A stretch of 14,201 nt of DNA from Erysipelotrichaceae bacterium (GTDB taxonomy: Bacteria > Bacillota_I > Bacilli_A > Erysipelotrichales > Erysipelotrichaceae), in the NCBI GenBank assembly GCA_003446295.1, contig DMBB01000071.1, positions 1 to 14,201 on the forward strand, in the 5' to 3' direction. The notes below the pieces were generated by a model. It did no database searches and was not told the origin of the DNA. It saw only the letters and a program-made list of their open reading frames with translations. Below, piece by piece: positions 5,500 to 12,719 of this stretch (position 1 is the stretch's first letter; the number at the start of each line of letters is the position of its first letter). The translations under genes and the position numbers were made by a program.

Positions 5500-7329
5500 T
5501 CATCGTCCGAGCGATTTCGGATCCACAGCATCACGGATCGCGTCGCCCATCAGATTGATGCAGATCGTGCAGAGACCGAAGATCGAAGCCGGGAATACCC
5601 AGCGCCACCAGTACTGCTGAATAACGATCGAGTTGTTTGCGCCGGTAAGCATATTTCCCCATGTGGGTGTCGGCGGCGTAATGCCGAAGCCCAGATAAGA
5701 CAGGGATGATTCTGTCAGCATACATGTCGCAAAGCCGAGTGTTGCCTGAACCAGCAGGATCGACAATACATTCGGCAGAATATGTTTGAAGATGATCGTT
5801 CCTTCGCGCACACCCATAGCCTGTGCAGCCAGAACGAATTCTTTTTCTCTTTCCGCCAGGATCTGTGCCCTGATCAGACGGCAGATGCCCGTCCAGGAGA
5901 GCAGACCGAGGACTACCATGATCAGATACATACGCATCTGAACATCAAATCTTGTTCCGATGATCGCACTGAGCAGCAGTGCAAACGGAAGGAAAGGCAG
6001 ACCGCCGATAATCTCGGATATACGCATGATCAGCATATCTGTCCTGCCGCCGAAATAACCGGCAAGCGCGCCGAGGATCACACCCACGATGATCGAAATG
6101 ATCTCTGCGATCGCACCGACCGTCATGGTTGTTTTTCCGCCGTGAATAATACGTGTAAGGATATCTCTTCCAAGATCGTCTGTTCCCAAAGGATGTCCTT
6201 TCAGCCCCCATGTATGGATATCACCGGATGTTGTAACAGCATAGTTCTGATAGAATCCGGCAAATACCGTTTCAATATCACCGGAGTTGACGGAAGCAGT
6301 TACGTTTGTCTCTCCGTGGGAATTGCTTCCCCAGGAAATCACGTCCCCGTTTTCCATCAATGCTGTATAGTGATATCTTCCGCCGTAAAGCTCGACCGGT
6401 TTGGAGTCAGTTTCCGGAACGTTTCTCTCACCGTGTGTGGCATTTCCCCATACCGTGATCTTTCCGTTCTCGTCCACTGCAGCCATCGTGTCGCCGCTGG
6501 CAGCGATATCCACTACACCGCTCTTCAGGTTTTCCGGTACTTTTGTGAAGGCGTTGTTTTTCTGCAGTCCGGCATAAACAACACTTCCGTCATCCAGCAG
6601 AAGGCAATAGTTATATGTCGCAATAGCGATCTTTTTCACCCTGCCCTGATATTCTTTCTTCACATCAATATCAGCCATATTTCCGTTGCCCCAGAAATAT
6701 GCTTTTCCATCTGCCGTCAGCGCACCGCTGATCTGGTAGCCTGCCTCGATCTGAATGATCTCAGGTGTTCCCTTTGTGCGGGAAGGCTTCAGCTCAGACG
6801 GTATTCTGTCCTGTCCGAGACGTGTGTTTCCCCAGACATACAGATGATTGTCTTCATCCAGCGCAACAATGTGGTCATATCCTGCCGCAACGTCAACGAT
6901 CTTCGCATCCAGTACTTCCTGCGGGATCTTTTTGACATCAATGACATCGGTGATCTTCGTATAACCCCATGTATAGATATGTCCGTCCTTATCACAGCCG
7001 ACACCGAAGGTCGGTCCGGAAGCAATCGCCTGCGTATTGTGAACCATCTCTTTCGGATAGCTCATCATTGTGGATGTCGGAGGAACATTTGTCTGTGTAT
7101 TGTCGGATTCACCGAGATTGATCGGCACAAAATGCGGTGCGATCAGTACAAACAGGAAGATCGCCAGGAATCCGATGAGTCCGGTCATTCCCAGACGGTT
7201 ATGCAGGAAATTATCCAGCATCATCCTGCCGGGTGACTGGATCTGTTCCTCCGTCATAATGTCGATCTCTTTGTTTCTGTTTCCGAACAGGTTTCTCAGG
7301 AGAGAATGCTTTTTCTTTTGATCTGTCAT
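5500..7329 (-). CDS. OppC/DppC-like peptide permease with an extracellular RCC1-type beta-propeller insertion
   Basis: Second channel subunit of the peptide importer. The start is ATG 7327-7329 (609 residues), with AAGGAGG overlapping the stop of the preceding permease gene 9 bases upstream. Residues 31-70 match the OppC N-terminal domain (SPGRMMLDNFLHNRLG, then a membrane helix at about 48-67). Residues 380-609 match the rest of a normal OppC/DppC: PLGTDDLGRDIL, further membrane helices, the EAA loop at about 497-520 (EFVLAAQAMGVREG, which docks on the ATPases), and the usual DPKSLGR-type end. Between these parts lie about 280 residues of RCC1-like repeats at about 98-378. Family members normally have about 280-320 residues, so the size is explained by this insertion. 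The frame is continuous and both permease halves look intact. I infer a working permease with an extracellular propeller. The gene sits in the middle of a tightly packed operon. Confidence 0.95.
   Translation of the reverse strand: MTDQKKKHSLLRNLFGNRNKEIDIMTEEQIQSPGRMMLDNFLHNRLGMTGLIGFLAIFLFVLIAPHFVPINLGESDNTQTNVPPTSTMMSYPKEMVHNTQAIASGPTFGVGCDKDGHIYTWGYTKITDVIDVKKIPQEVLDAKIVDVAAGYDHIVALDEDNHLYVWGNTRLGQDRIPSELKPSRTKGTPEIIQIEAGYQISGALTADGKAYFWGNGNMADIDVKKEYQGRVKKIAIATYNYCLLLDDGSVVYAGLQKNNAFTKVPENLKSGVVDIAASGDTMAAVDENGKITVWGNATHGERNVPETDSKPVELYGGRYHYTALMENGDVISWGSNSHGETNVTASVNSGDIETVFAGFYQNYAVTTSGDIHTWGLKGHPLGTDDLGRDILTRIIHGGKTTMTVGAIAEIISIIVGVILGALAGYFGGRTDMLIMRISEIIGGLPFLPFALLLSAIIGTRFDVQMRMYLIMVVLGLLSWTGICRLIRAQILAEREKEFVLAAQAMGVREGTIIFKHILPNVLSILLVQATLGFATCMLTESSLSYLGFGITPPTPTWGNMLTGANNSIVIQQYWWRWVFPASIFGLCTICINLMGDAIRDAVDPKSLGR
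6196..7038 (-). other. RCC1-like seven-repeat domain inside the OppC/DppC-like permease (residues ~98-378)
   Basis: Seven copies of a pattern, G-x(4-6)-A-hydrophobic-D-x-[DN]-G-x-[IVL]-x-x-W-G, are visible. The WG pairs are at residues 121, 166, 213, 294, 333 and 374, with one degenerate copy (VVYAG, residues 250-254) in place of WG. Spacing is 39-47 residues. Representative ends are DKDGHIYTWG, DEDNHLYVWG, TADGKAYFWG, LDDGSVVYAG, DENGKITVWG, MENGDVISWG and TTSGDIHTWG. This is the hallmark of RCC1/BLIP-II type beta-propellers, which close with seven blades. It follows the first membrane helix of a protein whose N-terminus is cytoplasmic, so the domain should face outside. Known roles of such propellers are mostly protein binding; the partner here is unknown. 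Confidence 0.88.
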
Positions 7330-7338
7330 ATTCCCTCC

Positions 7339-8355
7339 TTATTTATCAATATGGACACGCGGATCAACGATACCGTAGCTCAGGTCCATGATGAGCGCGC
7401 CGACCAGCGATACGACGGTATAGAACATCTGGATTGCAAGCGCAAGCTCATAGTCATGGTTCTGCAGTCCCTTGATATACAGCGAACCCATACCATTAAT
7501 ATTGAATGTGTTTTCGATAATGACGGAACCTGAGAAAATACCCAGGAACCATGAAATGATCAGTGTTACTACAGGAAGCAGTGCGTTTCTCCATGCATGG
7601 GAATAAATGACTGCCTTTTCACGCACACCCTTTGCACGTGCTGTTTTGATATGATCCATGCTCAGTGCATCGATCATCGCAGCTCTGACATAACGCGTCA
7701 TGCCGCCCAGCGATCCGAACGTCATAACGATCAGCGGCAGTGCAAAGTAATACAGTCTGTCGAGGATCAGTTTCATGCCTGTGTAGTGGGCGCCCGGTGT
7801 ACCCATACCGGATACCGGGAACCATCTCAGCAGCACCGCAAAGATGAATATAAATACGAGCGCAATGATATATACCGGTATACTGTAGCCGATAATCGTA
7901 AATACCTGCGTGAAATTATCGATCTTGCCGCCTTTATGCACCGCACAGTAGATTCCCAGCGGGATCGTAATGCCCAGTGCCAAGATCGTAGCGAATATAT
8001 TGATGAAGATCGTTGTTTTCAGCGGCTGGGTCACGACCTCAACAACATTTTTCTTGAAATACTGGGAATATCCGAAATTGCCTTCCAGCAGTCCGTAGAA
8101 TTTCCCTTCCATATTGGGGATCAGCCCCATCCAGCGTGCATAACGGATCAGTATATGATCATCGAGTCCCATCTGTTTGCGCAGATTCTGATACATCTGC
8201 TGATACGCCTCAGGTGTAAGTGAGCTCTTCATTCCTTCCAGCTGGTCCCTTGCCGGGTCGGACGGAATCAGATTGTACAGCATATACATCAGAAGAGAGA
8301 CGATGAAAAAGACAAGGATCAGATATCCGATACGCTTAATGATATACTTTGTCAA
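7339..8355 (-). CDS. OppB/DppB-like peptide ABC transporter permease (TTG start)
   Basis: First channel subunit of the right peptide importer, 338 residues. No ATG is present at the expected N-terminus. The start that gives the canonical family beginning (MTKYIIKRIGYLIL) is TTG at 8353-8355, preceded by AGGAGG eight bases upstream and a second AAGGAG closer in. Membrane helix 1 is at about 9-28, GNFGYS is at 92-97, helices follow at about 112-138 and 150-178, and the EAA loop is at about 231-261 (DALSMDHIKTARAKGV...WRNALLP). The usual DPRV segment is near the C-terminus (331-334). Length matches the family. The stop is 9 bases before the OppC/DppC-like start and shares sequence with its ribosome binding site. 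The weak TTG start may lower translation relative to the binding protein upstream. Confidence 0.95.
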   Translation of the reverse strand: MTKYIIKRIGYLILVFFIVSLLMYMLYNLIPSDPARDQLEGMKSSLTPEAYQQMYQNLRKQMGLDDHILIRYARWMGLIPNMEGKFYGLLEGNFGYSQYFKKNVVEVVTQPLKTTIFINIFATILALGITIPLGIYCAVHKGGKIDNFTQVFTIIGYSIPVYIIALVFIFIFAVLLRWFPVSGMGTPGAHYTGMKLILDRLYYFALPLIVMTFGSLGGMTRYVRAAMIDALSMDHIKTARAKGVREKAVIYSHAWRNALLPVVTLIISWFLGIFSGSVIIENTFNINGMGSLYIKGLQNHDYELALAIQMFYTVVSLVGALIMDLSYGIVDPRVHIDK

Positions 8356-8376
8356 AGCTCCTTCCTCCTTTTTCTG

Positions 8377-8431
8377 TTCGGTTCCTTAGAAATGAGTTCT
8401 GTCTGTCAGAATCCATTTATAAAGAACCGAA
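8377..8431 (-). repeat. Inverted repeat in the leader before the OppB/DppB-like gene
   Basis: TTCGGTTC at 8377-8384 and GAACCGAA at 8424-8431 are perfect complements, 39 bases apart. Between them is a smaller TTCTG / CAGAA hairpin. In the minus-strand mRNA the outer pairing ends just before the ribosome binding site of the TTG-started permease. A possible -10 (TATAAA) is at 8421-8416 with no convincing -35. The function is unknown; it may be a 5' structure of the processed permease mRNA. Confidence 0.35.
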
Positions 8432-8450
8432 ACTCCTGTAAGACACCCAA

Positions 8451-8475
8451 ACCAGCAGGGCATTGCCCTGCTGGT
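8451..8475 (-). terminator. Perfect stem-loop between binding-protein and permease genes
   Basis: ACCAGCAGGGC (8451-8461) and GCCCTGCTGGT (8465-8475) form an 11-base perfect stem with a three-base loop, 42 bases after the stop codon of the binding-protein gene. Only three T follow on the minus strand before GGG. It therefore resembles the leaky or mRNA-protecting hairpins that follow binding-protein genes in many importer operons. The permease genes downstream have no clear promoter of their own, so read-through is likely. Confidence 0.75.
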
Positions 8476-8517
8476 CTCAGGTACTTATTACTATTTGATG
8501 ATCTGCAGATTCAGCAA

Positions 8518-10461
8518 TTATTCAACTGTTGCATATACGACTGCCTGATCGAAATCAAACAGAGAGTTGCATTCCAGATTCTGAATCTTGTCGTTCATGA
8601 CATCGTAGTAAACGTTGGAGTACAGAGGTACTTCAGGCAGATAGTCATTCCATTCATCAATGAAGTCGACCCACAGCTGCAGATATTTTTCATCATCACC
8701 AGATTCAACACTGTAGACCATGTCCATGGAGAGCTGGTTCAGAAGTTCATCATCTGTGAAGTTTGTATTGTAGCCCATCTCATACTCTTCCGGATTGCTT
8801 TCTTTTGTGACCCAGTTGAAGGACTGGTCATAAGCAGCCGTGAAGTTTGTAGCGAGGTTGTACATGCAGTATGTAGGTACGCCGTACTGTTCGCCCTGGG
8901 ATGCATCACGATACATGTAGTTCAGAAGGTCTGAGAAGCTCATGACGTTCTGGTTGATCTTCATACCAGCCTGTGCTGTCTGGTCGCCGTTTGCCAGCAT
9001 AACTGCCAGCAGTTCGGATACGGAGTTTCCTTCGGAAGAGGACCATTCAATGATCAGAGGCATCAGGATTCTTCCGTCAGCCAGTGTTACATTGTGCTGA
9101 TATGTACCTGCTTCTTCAGGTGTAACTTCCTTATAACGGATACCGGATTCATACGGTTCGCCCTTTTCGTTGAGGACCCAGCCGTCTGCTTCGAGTTCAG
9201 CAATTGCATCTTCAAGGCTGTATGCATATGTTTCCAGCTTTTCAGCCAGTTCAGCCTTAGCATCCTGGTACATCCACATAGCCAGTCCGTAAGGACCATC
9301 AACTACTGAACCGTAACCAGCGCAGAATGTGTTTGCGAAATCATTTCTGTCAAGCAGATAAGCGACTGCATGACGGACAGCCTTGAACTGTGTCGGGCCG
9401 AAGTCGCACTGGAACATCAGTTTGCCGTAGCCATTTCTTTCATAAGAAACAGTCTTGAAGCCGCCAGCTTCAACCATATCAAGAGCGGAGTCAACCTGGT
9501 TGCCGTCTGTCAGAGCGGACAGGAAGTCAACTGAACCGGTCTTGAGTTCATCAAGCATTGTTTCCTGGTTTGCTTTCTTGATGATGATCGTTTCTACGCT
9601 CGGCTTAACGCCTTCGAAGTTGCCGGCATAGTTTTCGTTGATCTTCAGAACTGCAGTCAGAGCAGCCTGGTCGAATTCAGCCAGTGTGTACGGACCAGCA
9701 GAAATACGGCCATCATATAAGAATCTGGAAGCGTCTACGCCTTCTTTTGTCAGTTCGCCGCCTTCGAGATAAGCGCCGTTTCCATCATCCTTAACAGTCA
9801 GATCAGCATCGCTGTACATCTTGAGTGACAGCGGTCTCAGTGAAGCATATGTCTTTTCGAAATAGTAAGGAACATAGTCTGCATTGACACGGATGCTGTA
9901 TGTATAGTCGTCGATCAGTCTGACGCCGGACAGTTCCTTTGTCTCGCCGCTCTGGTATGTGTCGGAACCATACAGAGTAGCTGTGGATACTTTCGCACCG
10001 TCTGCCAGAACTGCAGGGGAATACTGAACGAGCGCATATGCAACATAGTTGGAAGCGTCGATCGGATCGCCGTTATTGAACTTCAGACCCTGCTTGATCT
10101 TGACTGTAAATGTCTTTGTTCCGTCTTCGTTTTCTTCTGTTTCGATGCCTTCGCATACAGATGCATTTTCAACGAATTCACCTGTCTGATTGGATACTAC
10201 AACATCGTAGTCATCGATCAGGGAACGGAGAAGTTTGTCGCTGGCGTTGTTTGTCCACCATGCGTTGCCCAGGTCACCGCTCAGTTCTGTTGTGGAACCG
10301 TAGATGATCTGATTCAAAGTTTCAGCTGCAGGCTCTGCACTGCTTTCAGGTGCAGGAGTACTGCTGGATGTGTCTGATCCTGCCGGTGAAGTCTGGGAAC
10401 AGCCTGTCAGAAGCAGAGCTGCTGCACTCAGGGCACAACCAAACAATTTAATGTTTTTCAT
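8518..10461 (-). CDS. Large peptide ABC transporter substrate-binding lipoprotein (SBP_bac_5 type)
   Basis: Lipid-anchored extracellular receptor of the right peptide importer, first gene of its operon. The chosen start is ATG 10459-10461 (647 residues), with AGGAGGG about six bases upstream. The in-frame ATG 87 bases earlier lacks a ribosome binding site and a signal-like N-terminus. The signal peptide runs to the lipobox LLTGC with Cys21 as anchor, followed by a Ser/Pro/Ala/Glu-rich linker to about residue 45. Family features seen include FTVKIKQGLKFNNGDPI, an SAGPYTLAEFD segment (equivalent to the usual GTGPY/F), and VRHAVAYLLDRNDF. It is longer than typical OppA/DppA (about 500-560 residues) and quite acidic. 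It differs clearly from the left binding protein, so the two systems probably take up different substrates. Because its partner permease carries the propeller domain, it is the first candidate for contacting that domain. Confidence 0.94.
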   Translation of the reverse strand: MKNIKLFGCALSAAALLLTGCSQTSPAGSDTSSSTPAPESSAEPAAETLNQIIYGSTTELSGDLGNAWWTNNASDKLLRSLIDDYDVVVSNQTGEFVENASVCEGIETEENEDGTKTFTVKIKQGLKFNNGDPIDASNYVAYALVQYSPAVLADGAKVSTATLYGSDTYQSGETKELSGVRLIDDYTYSIRVNADYVPYYFEKTYASLRPLSLKMYSDADLTVKDDGNGAYLEGGELTKEGVDASRFLYDGRISAGPYTLAEFDQAALTAVLKINENYAGNFEGVKPSVETIIIKKANQETMLDELKTGSVDFLSALTDGNQVDSALDMVEAGGFKTVSYERNGYGKLMFQCDFGPTQFKAVRHAVAYLLDRNDFANTFCAGYGSVVDGPYGLAMWMYQDAKAELAEKLETYAYSLEDAIAELEADGWVLNEKGEPYESGIRYKEVTPEEAGTYQHNVTLADGRILMPLIIEWSSSEGNSVSELLAVMLANGDQTAQAGMKINQNVMSFSDLLNYMYRDASQGEQYGVPTYCMYNLATNFTAAYDQSFNWVTKESNPEEYEMGYNTNFTDDELLNQLSMDMVYSVESGDDEKYLQLWVDFIDEWNDYLPEVPLYSNVYYDVMNDKIQNLECNSLFDFDQAVVYATVE

Positions 10462-10495
10462 TTTCTTCCCTCCTGCATATTCCGCCATAACAAAT

Positions 10496-10520
10496 TTTAT
10501 CAATTCGCAATATTGATAAA
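10496..10520. promoter_or_regulatory. 25-base dyad in the leader of the right transporter operon
   Basis: TTTATCAAT (10496-10504) and ATTGATAAA (10512-10520) are perfect 9-base inverted arms with a 7-base spacer. It starts about 35 bases upstream of the binding-protein ATG and lies within the 5' untranslated region predicted from the -10 box at 10548-10553. It may be an operator or an RNA hairpin. A related TTATCAAA copy occurs near 10602-10609, upstream of the -35. Confidence 0.5.
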
Positions 10521-10528
10521 TATTTTCT

Positions 10529-10572
10529 GCAGAATAATGCAGTGTCAATTATACCCCTCACAATTATTCTGC
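10529..10572. promoter_or_regulatory. Inverted repeat bracketing the -10 box of the right operon promoter
   Basis: GCAGAATAAT (10529-10538) and ATTATTCTGC (10563-10572) are perfect 10-base inverted arms whose centres are 34 bases apart, a little over three helical turns. The upstream arm adjoins the -35 and the downstream arm lies after the start site, with the -10 box between them. The geometry suits a cooperative or looping repressor, though a long-range RNA pairing is excluded because one arm lies upstream of the start. Confidence 0.5.
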
Positions 10573-10577
10573 GTCAA
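10548..10577 (-). promoter_or_regulatory. Sigma-70-type promoter of the right transporter operon
   Basis: On the minus strand, TTGACG (-35, 10577-10572) and TATAAT (-10, 10553-10548) are separated by 18 bases. Both boxes are close to consensus. The start point would be near 10541, giving a leader of about 80 bases that holds the dyad at 10496-10520. No other promoter of this quality is seen before any gene of the operon. Confidence 0.75.
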
Positions 10578-10779
10578 TGAATGGCACGTACTAATTGCGA
10601 TTATCAAACCATTTTTCTTACTATTCTTTGATTTATACAATTTTGAAAAATGTGCATTATTTTTTCGAATTTGCATTTTGTATTAAAAATATGATTCGTA
10701 AACTCCTTTTTCATCCGCATTTCCGTCATGCCCATGCATCTGTTTGGCTGAATCTATGTCTGAAATGTTCAAAAAGCGC
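10578..10779. other. A+T-rich spacer without a recognisable gene
   Basis: Between the right operon promoter and the terminator of the M3 peptidase lie about 200 A+T-rich bases. The short open frame here on the plus strand has no ribosome binding site, no family resemblance and a composition unlike its neighbours. I see no RNA gene, repeat array or mobile element remnant. The part next to the -35 may hold upstream regulatory sites. Confidence 0.6.
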
Positions 10780-10807
10780 AAAAAAGAGGATCATATTGCA
10801 GATCCTC
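10780..10807 (-). terminator. Rho-independent terminator of the M3 peptidase gene
   Basis: GAGGATC and GATCCTC (10786-10792 and 10801-10807) form a perfect 7-base stem with an 8-base loop, followed on the minus strand by six T (10785-10780). It lies 25 bases after the stop codon. Confidence 0.85.
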
Positions 10808-10831
10808 CGCAGTGTGTTTGCTGAATTGTGA

Positions 10832-12538
10832 TCAGTGAATATTGCTCAGATCGTAATTTTCAAGGAATTTCCTGGCTTTCCGGCATACCTTTTCCAGCGT
10901 TTCCTCATCAAACGGGCTTTCCAGTCCGGCTTCTTTCAGCAGTTCCGTAAAGACTTTGCTGCCGCCCAGGCTTGTGTATGCCATGTAGCGGTTCCATGCT
11001 TCTTCCCTGTTTTCACGGATCATAGCCCAGAATTCCAGTGATACGGTCTGCGCAAGGCAGTAGTCAATGTAGTAGAACGGGCTGGAATAAATATGATGCT
11101 TCAGCTGCCAGTGTTCACCATCCGCATAGAAAGGGATCTCTCCGTCAAGACGTTCCCACGGCATGTATACGCCCATCAGGCGCTTCCATGTGTCATGACG
11201 TTCACGCGGTGTCATTTCCGGATGTGCATATACTTCATGCTGGAAATGATCTACCAGCGTTCCGTACGGAATGAACTGCAGCGCTCCTGCCAGATGACTG
11301 TAGCGGAACTTTGCCGCATCATCTCCGAAGAAGTCTTCTGCCCAGCCTTCCGCAAAGAATTCCATCGACATGGAATGTACCTCGCATGATTCCATGGTCG
11401 GCCAGATCGTTTCACACGGTACGCGTTTTCTGTTCAGCCATGCTTCAAATGCATGTCCTGCTTCATGTGTTACGACTTCAACATCATGCTGTGTACCGTT
11501 GAAGTTTGCAAAGATAAACGGCATCTCATAATCATAAACACTTGTACAGTAGCCGCCGCCGGATTTTCCTTCCGTGGACAGCACATCAAGCATCTTTCCT
11601 TCCAGCATAGATGTGAAGAATTCCTTTGTTTCAGGTGAGAGCTCACTGTAGAACTTCAGACCGGCATTCAGAATATCGTCAGCGTTTCCAGCCGGCTTCG
11701 GATTGCCGGAACGGAACGACAGCTCATTGTCCGCAAAGCTCATCGGATAGGACTTGCCGAGACGTTCTGCCTGCTGTCTGTACACCAGTTCTGCTGCAGG
11801 AACTACATATTTCCTCACAGCCTCACGGAATTTCGCAATGTCATTCTGATCGTAGCAGTTTCTGCCCATACGGTAGTAGCCCAGCTGCGTATATCCGTCA
11901 TAGCCGAGTTTTCTGCCCATTTCATCACGCAGATGAACAAGTTCATCATAAATGCGGTCCATTTCCGGCTGGTTCTGCTTGTACCATGTACCCTCAGCGA
12001 TCCATGCCTGCAGTCTTCTTTCGTCATCCGGATCTGTTTTGAAGGGTGTCATCTGGGACAATGTGTATTTCTTCCCCTCGAACTCTACCTGAGCGGAGGC
12101 CAGAAGATCTTCATATTCTCTCGCCAGCAGGTTTTCTTTCTGCATGAGCGGGATCAGTTCCGGTGAGAAGGACTTCAGTTCGATCTCTGCATTCACGAAG
12201 ATCAGATCACCGTATTCATTGACAAAGTCCTGACGGAACGGTGAAGCAAGCAGTGCCATCGTAAATGCCTGCAGATACTGCTGCAGTTCGGGAAGCGATC
12301 TGTTCCAGAATTTGGATTCCGCATCATAGAATTCATCTTGTGTATTGATATCGTGACGGATCGACGAGATCACTTCTGCTGTTGCCACATGCTTGTAGAG
12401 CGTATCCTTATCAAGAAATGCCTGTTTTGCCTCGGCATATGTTTCTGCATTCTTCAAACGTTCCGTGATCTCTGTAAGCTGCTTCTTCACGGCTTCCAAA
12501 TCCGGACGCTCGTATTTCATTTCCTGAAACGTAATCAT
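10832..12538 (-). CDS. M3-family oligoendopeptidase (PepF-like zinc metallopeptidase)
   Basis: Cytoplasmic zinc endopeptidase that cuts medium-length peptides, probably those brought in by the adjacent importers. The start is ATG 12536-12538 (568 residues) with GGAGG six bases upstream. The zinc motif HEAGH lies at 358-362 (ligands His358 and His362, catalytic Glu359). The third ligand is likely Glu386 in CEVHSMSMEFF, 28 residues after the first histidine, as in the M3 family. The helical N-terminal half, the YCTSVYDYEMPFIFANFNGT approach to the active site and the C-terminal HHIYSSPFYYIDYCLA segment are typical of the M3B oligoendopeptidase F group. The length is usual. No signal peptide is present. 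It is flanked by a tRNA gene on the opposite strand and a strong terminator, so it is likely a single-gene transcript. A possible -10 (TATAAC, 12583-12578) overlaps the tRNA promoter on the other strand. Confidence 0.95.
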   Translation of the reverse strand: MITFQEMKYERPDLEAVKKQLTEITERLKNAETYAEAKQAFLDKDTLYKHVATAEVISSIRHDINTQDEFYDAESKFWNRSLPELQQYLQAFTMALLASPFRQDFVNEYGDLIFVNAEIELKSFSPELIPLMQKENLLAREYEDLLASAQVEFEGKKYTLSQMTPFKTDPDDERRLQAWIAEGTWYKQNQPEMDRIYDELVHLRDEMGRKLGYDGYTQLGYYRMGRNCYDQNDIAKFREAVRKYVVPAAELVYRQQAERLGKSYPMSFADNELSFRSGNPKPAGNADDILNAGLKFYSELSPETKEFFTSMLEGKMLDVLSTEGKSGGGYCTSVYDYEMPFIFANFNGTQHDVEVVTHEAGHAFEAWLNRKRVPCETIWPTMESCEVHSMSMEFFAEGWAEDFFGDDAAKFRYSHLAGALQFIPYGTLVDHFQHEVYAHPEMTPRERHDTWKRLMGVYMPWERLDGEIPFYADGEHWQLKHHIYSSPFYYIDYCLAQTVSLEFWAMIRENREEAWNRYMAYTSLGGSKVFTELLKEAGLESPFDEETLEKVCRKARKFLENYDLSNIH

Positions 12539-12581
12539 GATTTACCTCCAATTGATTCTGTTGTTTTTCGCTGTCATGTTA

Positions 12582-12587
12582 TATAAT
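12582..12587 (+). promoter_or_regulatory. -10 box of the tRNA-Ser promoter
   Basis: TATAAT lies 16 bases before the first base of the tRNA. The -35 is poor (CTGTTG at 18 bases spacing is the best candidate). The 64-base gap between the divergent peptidase start and the tRNA also holds a 7-base inverted repeat, CAATTGA (12549-12555) and TCAATTG (12589-12595). Confidence 0.55.
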
Positions 12588-12602
12588 TTCAATTGCACAA
12601 AC

Positions 12603-12691
12603 GGAGAAGTACCCAAGCGGCTGAAGGGACTGGTTTCGAAAACCAGCAGACGTGCGAGCGTGCGGGGGTTCGAATCCCCCCTTCTCCGCCA
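12603..12691 (+). tRNA. tRNA-Ser(CGA): tRNA-Ser (anticodon CGA)
   Basis: The acceptor stem is GGAGAAG (12603-12609) with CTTCTCC (12681-12687), discriminator G12688 and encoded CCA at 12689-12691. The anticodon stem is CTGGT/ACCAG around loop TTCGAAA, placing anticodon CGA at 12637-12639, which reads UCG. The T arm is GGGGG-TTCGAAT-CCCCC. The long 17-base variable region (12647-12663) is the class II mark expected for serine tRNA. It is the only plus-strand gene in the window. Confidence 0.96.
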
Positions 12692-12696
12692 TTCAG

Positions 12697-12719
12697 CGGC
12701 TTGTATGAGCCGTTTTTTT
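12697..12719 (+). terminator. Rho-independent terminator of the tRNA-Ser gene
   Basis: CGGCT (12697-12701) and AGCCG (12708-12712) form a short stem followed by seven T (12713-12719) on the plus strand, six bases after the CCA. The T-run overlaps the stop codon (12718-12720) of the convergent amidohydrolase gene. Confidence 0.8.

Noticed and set aside
6196..7038. The propeller segment as an assembly chimera or frameshifted join of two genes
   Set aside because: The frame is continuous, no start or ribosome binding site marks a separate gene inside, and both permease flanks resume exactly where the family loop lies. Base usage looks like the surroundings by eye.
5782..7236. Long open frame on the plus strand (484 codons) opposite the OppC/DppC-like gene
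   Set aside because: It is antisense to a clearly real gene, Cys/His-rich, without family resemblance or a ribosome binding site. Its openness follows from codon use of the real strand.
7597..8223. 208-codon plus-strand frame opposite the OppB/DppB-like gene
   Set aside because: It is a shadow of a strong family match and carries no motif.
10595..10831. 78-codon plus-strand frame in the spacer before the M3 peptidase terminator
   Set aside because: It has no ribosome binding site, crosses the peptidase terminator, and its composition is that of A+T-rich noncoding DNA.
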